Origin: Hyposmocoma kahamanoa
Lineage: Eukaryota; Arthropoda; Insecta; Lepidoptera; Cosmopterigidae
Direction: 5' to 3'
Assembly (NCBI RefSeq): GCF_003589595.1
Contig: NW_020653726.1
Location: 12,763,807-12,827,806, forward strand
DNA: 64,000 nucleotides
How positions within the stretch are numbered: position 1 is the stretch's first letter; the number at the start of each line of letters is the position of its first letter. This document shows, one piece after another, positions 11,286 to 23,200 of the stretch. The notes under the pieces were generated by a model. That model made no database searches, was not told the origin of the DNA, and saw only the letters and a program-made list of their open reading frames with translations. The position numbers were made by a program, and so were the translations under genes.

Positions 11286-14200
11286 GTAAGTACAAGAACC
11301 ATACCATACAAACGTAGCGGCGCCGTGAACGGACACACGCCATCCATTAAAATTAAGAATTAAAGCGATCGCTCGTAGTTTAAAAAAGACATCAAACAAT
11401 AGACGTGTTTATTGTTGTGTTTATGATACTTTGAACTAGAGTGCTTCAAATTCAGAATTCTTCAGCATTTCATTTCAATTTCATAACCATATACTCCATA
11501 ATCAAGATACCGATCCGCGATGCCGGTATACAAATATCAATTCCAATATAGCACGAGAATACTGTGATAACCACCTTATTTTTCTCAAATTATGTTGTAA
11601 CCTATAGGTATAACTAAAATAATAATGTGACAAACCCTTCTCTCCAAGCGAAATGTGGGCTGGTGTATTGGAACAGTCGTTAGTTACCCTATTTATATTA
11701 TTGTACTATGACTATAACATTTATATATCTATCTCAACTTTTCTGCATATTTATTGATTGTTGTAATGTTATAATGCAGGCGTTCTCGACACAAGGTGGA
11801 AGGCAATAACCAGCTTACTCAAGTACTCATTTTGGGCAGTGGTCTTGTCGCACCTCCAGTCGTAGAATATTTGGCTAGAGACAAAACTGTTGCTGTTGTT
11901 GTAGGTAAATACTCAATTATATTCTACATATATATACATAGCGTCACACGGCTTCTTCTTATCGTATCGATGGCATGCTCTATAATGCTTGTTATCGTGG
12001 TGAAAGGATTTGCCAATCGGCGTAAGGTACTCGCCGATTGTTGCTTGGAGTGCGCCAGACGTACACGACAGGAATGATACGTGGTGGGGGTAGGCCCTTT
12101 CATGCACACCGCGGCTATTTGACACGGAGGGACAGAACAAAAGATCACATTTAGAAAGTTTGGTTCCAAAGCACCACAGATAAATTGGAAGTTTTCGACC
12201 TGTTTCTATATTTGTAAGTAAAATTTTTCGTCTTACGGGACAGGCTATGGCGTCTAATTGGCTATACTGCCAGATCTTAGGCTGTAATTTTTCTTCAAGA
12301 CTTTAATTTTGTGACATTTTTTCGCGGGAAATCTTTATATCTTTGCGGTGGCCGTTTAGTAACTCCTGTTTCTTTTATAAATGAACGGTGTACCTTTAAT
12401 TTAAGATTCCTTGTCACTTGGTCTTTCCAATCGGCAACATAAAAATACAGGTGTGTTTTTTTTTCACATTTGGTATCGATTCCCAGATCAGACTAACACG
12501 TTTTTACAAGAGGCCATTGAAATTAATTTCAACAGGGAAGATGGTTTCTCCGTGCACCAGTTTGGGATCCAGTATTTCCTCTAATGAAAAATCCCAAACA
12601 GACATAAGACTGCAGTACTAATTAATATGTTTTAGTTTATTCTAATTTCTATTAATAATTAATAATAAATTAAACTTAATAAAAATTCATTATCACTAGT
12701 AACAGGTTTCTTACCACGGTATAACTTCTTTTTATTTTCCCGATATTTCGGAACGGTTGCACGCTCCATGGTCACGGGTTGACATATACCGTGGTAAGAA
12801 ACCTGTTACTAGTGATAATCATTTAGTGAATAACCACGAAAGTCTTAAAATCTATTTAATAAAAATTCATTCAATCAAATAATTTGTAAAACTTAATGTA
12901 GCGTAAATTGGAATGTTTTCTTTGTAAAATTAAAAATTGGGTATTTAATTAATATTGTAACTATAGTGAAAAAATAGGGTGGTTTGCATTAATATTAGAC
13001 ATAACTGGTTGAAGACTGTACCACCTCAGTCAACCGTGACCATGGGACCTGTAAAGGGCCCGAAACGTCGGTTTGTTTGAAAAAACAAATATACGCGATT
13101 TAAATCCGGAAAAATAGTTTCATTTCCTAAGTTTTTACAAGTTAAAAAAATTTTTTCATTAAACTAAATAACCCCATCTACAATATTTAAAGTGCTTTCC
13201 CTCTGTGTCCCATAGCCGTGAGACGTTCTGTATATAGTCTTATAAATATTATTATATGCTGTATGTATATGTATGAAATAGCGAATCTATAGGAAATTAA
13301 TTTTTCTCAAACATGCTCGGAAATGTTTGCATTACTTTCAAAAAACGAACACAGAAAGTTTCTTATTTATGGACCATGCAACTTCTTCCTGGCCAAGGCC
13401 TGCAGAGTAAGTAGAAAATCCATTACTGTCCTCTTCTCTAAACTTTTAAATCTACCTACTGATAGCTTAGAGTATATAGGACTGGAGGCGTCATTGATAG
13501 GCAATCCCCGCTGGCAAGGTACAAGAGCAAAACAAATGTCGCACAATAAACACTACTTTCAAATCAATGTTTTTTCATGTGTATTATCGAATTCACCATT
13601 CTTGCAACATACAAATTGCAAAAAAATCTATGCTAAATCCAGTCTGACCAAGGATGAAATTACATTCCATTTATACGTCTATTTTTTACATTAATGACTA
13701 ATTTTCTATTTTAACACATTTTCTTCATAATGATCACATTGATTTAATTTATCGATTACGTACAAAATATTTGAAAATATTCGAACATTTGACAAAAGGA
13801 TGCCTATGGATTCGCTCTGGACCTTTTGGAGGGAAAACTGTCGTTTTTATTTCGACTTTCAATTATTTTGTGAAATCTAGTTTAAAATGGAATAGGATAG
13901 TGCTATTGTGCCTTAATCGAAGATTAAAACGCAAAATTATACGAATCTCGAACTAAAATACCCGTATCGGCCCGTTTTAAAGAATCCCAAGTCAATCCAA
14001 GCACGCCGCCTCAAATTACCTATCCTCTTTGCGGCGGCCATATTTACAGAAACATAATTAAACGAAGACATGGCTCAAAGGACTTGTATCCAAGCCAAAA
14101 TTATTAATAAAAAAAGGATACCTATGAAGTTCTTTATTTACTGATAGGCAACCACAGACAAAAATGCAATACTTCATGAACGCTGTTTTTTCGTTAAAGA

Positions 14201-17200
14201 GAAGCGAACGTGCTTTTTAGTTCCGATTTTTATCAATAGATTATGTAACGAAGTTTATTCAAATTGATTTCTCCGTGTCGTATCAAATATTAAATAATAA
14301 TGTAATAAATTATAAATATGCCGTATCATCTTGCACCACGATAATGCCAGTTTTCACACGGCCAGACAGACAAATGAATTTTTGAAGGTGAACAACGTTG
14401 ATCTTATGAGCCATCCCGCGTACAGTACAGTCCCGACCTGGCACCTTGTGACTTTTATTTATTTCCAAAAATTAAGAACCAGTTACGCGGTCAACTATTT
14501 TCATCACCTGAAGAGGCTGTCCAAGAGTATAAAAAATATGTTTCAGAAATTGTCACCGACGAGTGGCATAAATGTTTTCAAAATTGGTTCATTCGTATGA
14601 AAGAGTGCATTAACACTAACGGAAAATATTTTGAGAAACAATAAATTCATTTCTGACCATTTGTAGTATTTTTTTCTTATTCATTCCGGAAACTTATACC
14701 TAGTGCGCTCCAAGTACCTGCCTGTACCGCTTAGTTAAAAAAAAATGGCGGAAACATTTAATCTAAAGTGTTTTGGTATTCTTTAGTTTTGTCGTCTTTT
14801 TTGTATTTTGGTCGCGAAAATGAGCGCTAGTGATAAGAGTAATAACGAAAATACAGTAATAGATATTCAAACACATCATTCGAAATTCAGCTGACTATAC
14901 TATTAATGAGCCTGGAAAAACAATATTATTTTCTTTTAGCAATTGTATTGCATAAATTTTAATGTTGATTAATATTTTTTTTTTACTTTTTCTATTATAC
15001 ATCTTCCTCTCTTGAGTCTTTCATTATTTTCTCGCATTGTTTGAGAAAACTTCTATACGGGACTCGGCGGGAACGGGGATTGCTTGACTCGCATTAATAT
15101 TTGCATTAGGCCTTGGCCTCGCTGGCGCTCGTCCTTGTAACTCATACTCGTCCAACAATCCCTTACTTCCCGACCTCTGCAATAATGTACTATTAATACT
15201 TTAATTATATGATTTCTTCAGCATCACAAATAAAAGAAGAATCAGATAAACTAGCCGAATGTTATGGAGTGACTTCAGAGTATCTTGAAGCAAACGATGA
15301 ATTCGCTCTTCGCAAGTTGGTGTCGAATGCACGAATCGTGATTTCCCTACTGCCCTACGATCTTCATGGTAGAGTGGCCAGAGTTTGCCTTGGCGCTGGG
15401 GTCCACATGGTTACAGCCTCTTATGTTTCTTCTGAAGTACAAGAACTTCACAAGGCGTGAGTAAAAGATTAATTTATTATCAGCAGCTTATATGCACAAA
15501 GATTTATTTTTTATGACACTCTAGCTTTAAGGGCGCGTTCAAATTAGCCGCTGTTAGCCGCGCTGCAGCAGCGCTGCAACCGCGCGGCGGTCGGGCTGCA
15601 ACCGCGCGGCGGCCGTGCGACTGCCGCGCTGCTAAAGTGCGACAAAATTTTTAGTGATGTTTTATCTTTCGACTCACTTACATGATGGATTTTGACGAAG
15701 AAACGTTACTTTCACTTATTTGTCAAAATTATATTTTCTTCAGCACCCCCAAATACCTCGAAACCGATACTGCCATTATTCGAAAAATGGTGCCCACCAT
15801 CTTGGATTTAGAAATGAGTGCCATATTCGTAATGAGCATCTCCTAATATCTCGAAAACCCAATATTGCATTTTTTGATAAATCTAGTATGCCATCTTGGA
15901 TTTACAAGTAAGAAATTCGTTGCTCATTACGAATTTCTTTAAATATGTCGAAAACGATACCCAACTTGCCATTATTTGAGAAATCGTGCCCGCCATCTTG
16001 CTTTTAGAAATGCGAAAAGTTTTATCAGCCATCATGTATTCAGATACAAATGCCATTTCCATAAGGATTAACAAAGATAAATTTTTGAAAATTCTTGGCA
16101 ACCATCTTGGATTTAGAAATTAATGCCACATTCTCAATGAGCACTCCCAAACAACTCGAAACGTCTATAATTCTCGTTGTTGATTGACAATGTCGTAGGC
16201 ACCTTCAGAATCCGTTCGTTACCTTTATTTTGTCAAAATAATCAAAATGAATACTACCATTAAATAGTTACAAAACTCGATTTACGAAAAATATTTGTAA
16301 ATAGTTTTCGCCTTGTTTACGGGTTTTTATGGGATTTTTACGTTTGTTTAACACTATTCTTCACACTTGTATTCAGAACCAAAAGGTATATAGTTAAGAG
16401 GGTCAGAGTTCTTGGAGCACACACTTCACGTATAGATATTAAAAATTACTCACAACCTGCTATGTTTTTTTCATTTGTAGTTTTAGTTTCAAAATTGTCA
16501 ATAAATTTTAGACATAAATTTTCCCATGCCTTTTTTTCCAGTCGATTAGAATAACTGGCGGAACTGATATCCCATATTGCAAGGTGGTGTTCAGCATTCT
16601 CTATAAATTCTTCAACTCGATTTTCGTTCATCGTAATTAATTTGAAAAATTAACATGTACACCTCACTAACCGTGATGCAACCGAGCGTTGCAGCGCTTC
16701 TAGAATTTGTATGAAAGGTGACAATCGCTCGGCCGTTGCGCGACGGCTGCAGCGCTGCTGCAGCGCGGCTAACAGCGGCTAATTTGAACGCGCCCTAAAT
16801 CGCCACGGTCTGATCGAGAGGCACTGCCACAGCGCCCGTCACCCTGAGACATAAGTTAACAAGTGTGCCTGTAATTTCAACAGCACCAGAACGCAATAAT
16901 GCTCACAGCTTCGCGGCAGAAATAGTTAAAATGGCAGTACTTCCCTAGATAAACTCTTTGACAGGGAGCTCTACTGCTACCAAGGTTCAGAAGTTTATTA
17001 AAAAGTATGTGTTCTTTCCAGAGCGAAGGATGCAGGTTTAACTTTATTGAATGAAGTCGGATTGGATCCTGGAATTGACCATTTATTGGCACTGGAATGT
17101 ATTCACGACATTCAAAACCGTGGTGGTAGAGTCGATTCATTTGTTTCCTACTGTGGAGGTAAAGCTTGAGAATTTTAACAATTCGCTTCAATTTTTCATT

Positions 17201-20200
17201 ATATTTGTAAGAAATAAAAATATTATGGAATATTTTAAGGACTGCCCGCACCTGAATATAGTGACAACGCTCTACGATACAAATTTTCTTGGAGTCCTCG
17301 AGGAGTATTGCTTAACACTATTTCTGGAGCCAAATATCTCAGCAGAGGACAGGTTCGTAGAACAAGTACTCATTCTTTCGATTTGCACGACTTCAGTGGC
17401 TCAACGGGATACTGTGAGCGCTGGATGATGGGGAAACCGGGTGGCTTCGATTCCCGGTAGAACCAAATTGGGAAATGAACTTTTCTAAATGAATCTGGTC
17501 TGGGTAATCCGATTAATGCCCCGGAGTGAATTCCGTTGCTCTAGCACTTATACTAAAGGTAATTCCCTAGAATGAAATCAGGCAATTGGCATAGTTCTCT
17601 GGAAGTCCTGTCACTTGATATTATAAAAAAAGTATATTTCCTCGTTGAAAGATTAAAAAGAATACATTTTCAATTAATTATTAATACTAAGATCGAACAC
17701 AAAGAACAATTCCTTCGTTCTGACAGGACTCACACCTGCGTCTGTATGCGCGAACAAAAGATCTGTAAGAGCGATTACACACGGTGACTTTTAGCAGCAA
17801 TGTATACGCGCGTTTGTGAAACGTGCGATTGCATCGCTATCCTTGCGATTTATTATAGGCGATTGCATCGATGCAAACGCGCAACTACATCGATTCAAGC
17901 GCTTATGGTGAATCATTATGTGCGAAAAATCTGTTCTGGTTTATGCACATTGTTTTGTTAATTGTAAATTTAAAAGTGAAATAAATAATTTAATTCATTC
18001 ATTCATTAAAAACGCGCAACGCGTTTGCATCGTGTTTGCATCGGGCTTGCATCGCATTTTTACTGCGTTTGCATCGCTGCTTAAAGTCGCGCATGTGTGT
18101 ACCTCATCGAGTATATAATCAGAAATAGAGACGAAATTTTAATTTGATTGAAAACTATTCTTCCAAATCACTACTATGACAACTGCGCTCCGATTGGCCA
18201 GCCGGAATTCGAAACAATTGACGGGTGTCGTCAATTGTTTCACTTCAAATCGACCAGTTTAACTTGAGCTTTGTTATAATGGATGAAAATTGATAAATTA
18301 CATAGGTATTTAATATTTAATTACCGATGAAATGTGATTCCGTTTGTTTTGTAATTAGATATTTTGCTATTTTCCCCTCACCACCGAACGCCATTGTTAG
18401 AGATATTGTCTTTATTACAATAAATACAGAATATTTTCGAAAATATACGGTGACGTACACACAGGTCAGTTGTTGACCTGTCTTTATTTCAGTGCAAACG
18501 AGAATTGATATTTACGAGAGTTGAAGTGATGTATCACTGATGAGTTACCAGAAATGTATAGCCCTTACTTCGTCTCTATTTCTGGTTATATACTCCATGG
18601 TGTACCTAAAGGTAGACGATTGGTAACTGCATCGCGGCTGAATCGCTGCAGACACGTAACCGCTTTAACAAACACATAATAGAGAAATTCATAAGGTCTA
18701 CTAACTCGATCGATGTTCAAAAAAATCAACAATTTATTTTTCAGATAGTGGAAGTGCTCAGCGGTGGTGAATTGATGTCAGTAGCTCGTGAACTTGACTT
18801 CTTACCAGGTTTTGCATTCGAAGGATTTCCTAACAGAGATAGTACTAAGTACGCCCAACTCTACGGCATTCAAGACGCTCACACAATGTTCCGAGGCACT
18901 ATGCGATACAAAGGTAAGAGGTCATTTCGCACCCTTGGTTGTCACAAAGCCCCATCTACAAAATAACAACTTTTCAGGAGAGTGGTTTAAAGATTGTATG
19001 AACGAAATTAGTCAGTAACTTTTTTCGACAGAGTTCGAGAAATCCAAAATTTAACATATACATAACTTGTTTCATGAAGTTCGTTTATTTTTATGACTTT
19101 CGTGAGATAAAAGCACTTTTCACCTATGATTACATGTGACTTTATTGCACAAAAGGGCATGATATTTCGTTTACAGTTGAAAGATGTAAAGGGTAAAGTT
19201 TTACTTCTGATCGATAAAAAATAAAAAAAGTGAAAACTTCTTTTAAATATTTTTGATGACAGATTTGATTACTTTTGGTCTTGTTATTTAAAATACTCGC
19301 CGATTATAGGGGTTGAAAAAAAGTGATGTCTTCTCATATCTACTCATCTCTTCTGCTGTTTTTGGACACCAAATTTGAAGACCAAAAGGTCTTCACCGTC
19401 TAAAAGAAATGTGCACAAAAAACAATGCATGTGTATGCGCAAATAAAAACACAACGCTATCTTACATACCCGCATCCCATACAATTATCACTCAAAGTCA
19501 CTTCCATGGAAATGTTGTTATCCACGGATCCATAGAAGTGACCTCCACGGCTAATACATTTTTCCATGAAAATCTCAAAAACTTAACAAAACCAGGAATG
19601 AACATGTAAATGAAGGCAGGCTAACCTTCTGTTTTTGATAGAAAAGCCACAAAATTGAAGTGCATTAATAAAAAAAATATACATTTAACAAGCAACACAA
19701 TTGTGGCTACTTATGCTCGGCGAGTTTTGAAAAATCAAAGATCAAAACGTAATTACTCGTAGATGTTGGCACCGCCAGCCGAAGCTGACATCTGAATCAA
19801 AAGATGCCGACTGTATCTTTTTTCGTTCTAGTTACATTCAGATACAAGCATGATATTTAAATAATTATGGCTGTGTGATATACATATGGATGGCTTAATC
19901 CCAGTTGTCACCATAGGCTTTGTTACCACGGGCGACAAATGGGAAAAAAATCCCATTTGTTACCAGGTGGTGACAAACGGAATAAAAAAATCGCAGTTTT
20001 TGCCAGTGGTGATTTCCACTGGCGACAAATGGAATTTAAAATGTGCCAGAGTTGCCAGTGTTAAAAGAAACAAAAAAAAGTCCAAATTAATGTTTGTTTA
20101 TTGCGGCCATCGCAAGGGAATAAAATAAAATTCGAGTTTAATGATAAAAGTAAAGATCTTATAAAAAAAATCAGTATTAAACATCAGATATTTCCAATAC

Positions 20201-23200
20201 CGTACAATAATTAATAATCACATCATTTACAACATCAATTACAATTAGCAAATATAAAACAAATACACAGAAACAAATACACACACGCATAGAGTAAATA
20301 TAAAACAACAGTTAAAATAAAGTAAATATAAAACATCAGTTAGAGAAATGCAAAATTATTAAGTTTATTTATCTAATGTGGTGACAACTGGGAATAAGCC
20401 GCATGAATGGGACAAAAAAATTACTACATATCTGATTAGACCAATTGAGGAATTACCTATTCGATTTAAATATAATGTTTCTGTTTATAATTAGTAAATG
20501 TATTTCAGTTACCATTAACCATTGACCCACTTACAAACATTAACATTTCTTTTCACGTAAGTCTTCTGACATATAAAACACCGAATTTTTTCCCTTGCTA
20601 AGACGGTGTGGTCACACACACGGAAGGGCGATTTTCTATATTTTGAAAATTAATAAAAAAAAAAATTATTATGCATTAAATTTCCATTTCCAAAATCCAT
20701 TTTTTTTTAAATAACTAGACTTCACTGACACGAAACACACTTTAGATATTTAGTTAATATATGTTAGAAAACAGATGAAAACAGTCATCTGAAACAAAAA
20801 ATAGAAATACCCTAGAGTAAAAGCAAAGTACCGAGTACGGAAAGTACTGTTCGGACTAGCAGTAACTACCTACAACCTCAACATCATCACGCACAGCCTG
20901 ATTTCACCCACTGCTGGGTATAAGCTTCCCGAAGTTTGTGATATCCACCACGGTCCTGTTAGCCACATTCATTGACGCCCACCCGACACATATAAGCTTA
21001 ACCCTCTATAATCCGTAACTGTGTCCTAAATTTTCCATACAGAAATTAAAATTTATTCAGCTTATTATATGGCTTTATTATACTAAGGCTACGATTTCTT
21101 TTGTATGCACCAAGATAAATACATTTAAGTACAAAATTATCACAGCTATTATTGTGAACAGGTTTCGCGGAAAACATGAAAGCATTGCAATTATTTGGAC
21201 TAGTAGATCCCAATCCTCATCCATCTTTACATCCTGAAGGACCAGAAATTACATGGGTAAGTTAGTTCCATAACGCAGAGAAATGTATTATACATGTAGA
21301 GTTGCAATTGTTATATTTTGTTTTTATTGAAAATCATAATGTTTTTACTATTCTCTTTTTTAATAACCCGTTTGTTAGTATAATCGATACAGAAATCGAA
21401 CAATTTATCGATACAAAATTCAATCCAACTATACCAGGGGTCGGCAACCAGCGTCTCGCGAGCCGCATGCGGCTCTTTCGATGTGAAGTTGTGGTTCTTT
21501 AATTCTATACGCAAATAATTACTATTTTATTAAGAAAACCTATAAAAATCGTGCAATGAATGTATGAGTAAGTAGGCACCATGTCTATCTCTCAGCCACT
21601 TGTACTCGCGTCTCACCCCCAAGTGTGTGTAGTTATATTATCTGATTATTTTAATTTTCTAGTCATATAATTTGATTTGTTGAAAAAAAATACTATGTAT
21701 GAATAAGTATATATTATTTGTTATTTTCAAGTTTTTTTTATTTTAAATCTAAATCAAATATCTTTATATAAGCAAGTACTATAATATTGTGAAGAAAAAT
21801 ATTAGTGGCTCTTTCAAAACTGTAAAATTTTGTCAATTGTAATTTTTTACTCTTCCAAAATAAAAGGTTGTCGACCTCTGGACTAGACAATAACCATCAT
21901 AACCGCAACGTAGCCACGTAGCAGACACTGGTTGGAGTCCACTTTGGATAGAATGTTTTTTTATGTTTGTTTGATATTTGTATCAATAATAATATATTCT
22001 GTTGTTTTTAGCGCCAATTTGCTTGTGAACTCCTCGGTCTAACGGACCCGTCAATCTTCTATGAAAACTTGAAGACAAGACTAACGGAGCGTGTTGGCAA
22101 CTCGGGTGCACAGGCAATTGAATCTCTCGGTTTTCTCAGTGACGATCCCATAATTAAAAAGAACACGCCCTTGGACACCATCAGCCATTATCTTAGCAAG
22201 AAATTGGTGCTCGGTAAGTCGACTTTTTTTTTAATGATACCAAGTGGCAGCACGAACTCATTGTGAGCTTAATGATAAGCGACACTCCTGTTCAAGTCAG
22301 TTACAGCGCCTCTCTGAACTTTAAATCGCAAAGATCTGAGAGGCACTGCATTGCACCTGCCTGTAGTTTCGCCAACAACCTTAACCTTCAAAACTCGAAC
22401 ACAGTAATGCTCACATTACTGTTAGGCAGCAGAAATATGTAGAGCAGCAGTACTTCCCTAGACGAACTCTTTCACAAGAAGCTCTACTGCTACTGTTTGC
22501 ACTAATTCAGTAATTTAATCCATAACTACTACTTAATACATAACATGAATGATCTCGAAACCCGGTTTTCAGGTAAACTAAATTAAAGCCTCAGTTTACT
22601 ATCTAGCAGTTATTATTAACCATGTCGTGCAGGTAAAGAAGAAACAGATCTTGTAGTCCTACGACACGAGGTTGGAGTGACATGGAGCGATGGGAGAAAG
22701 GAGAGAAGAGACATCACAATGACCGTCCGAGGTGACCCAGCCACACACACCGCCATGGCTCGAACTGTGGGACTTCCCACTGCTATTGCCGCTAAAATGG
22801 TTCTTGATGGTAATTACACTTTAACTCCACGACACTCTTTTATTACTAATTACTAGTCATGCCCAGCTTATACGCGTCCACTGCTGGACACAGGCCTCCC
22901 CCTGGGCACGCCAACTCTCCCGGTCCTATGCCGCCCGCATCCACTTTTCTCAAGTCGTTCGTCCATCTTACTGCGTCCTACACTACGTTTGTCTTGACGT
23001 GATCGTCACCCTAGAACAAGTGTGCTCGATCAGCCTTCCACTTTCATACAGACATGTCCGGCCCACTGCCACTTAAACTTACTGATTTTTAAAGCTACGT
23101 CGGTCACTTTCGTTCTCTGACATGTGACTTCATTAAGAATTCGATTAATTACTAGTGCTGTATGTAAAATAACTAGTGCTGCGAATAATTGATTACCTAT

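Larger units (their letters stand above)
15531..16795. mobile_element. PIF/Harbinger-like element, 1265 bp, TAA target duplication
   Basis: In AASS intron 12. The termini GGGCGCGTTCAAATTAGCCG are inverted copies, identical for about 48 bp, continuing into GCTGCAGCAGCGCTGCA. TAA flanks both sides (15528-15530 and 16796-16798), the 3-bp target type of PIF/Harbinger. The flanks join into the CTTTAAATCGC repeat known from other copies in this window, so the uninterrupted site is visible elsewhere. No transposase is present; one exon of a MADF protein remains near the right end. The interior contains a degenerate tandem array. Confidence 0.88.

Noticed and set aside
13323..13694. 123-residue plus-strand open frame in AASS intron 11
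   Set aside because: It has no recognisable motif, AT-driven composition, and lies beside repeats; no splice logic links it to a gene.
19886..20128. 80-residue open frame
   Set aside because: It lies wholly within the GGCTTAATCCC MITE and follows its internal repeats.
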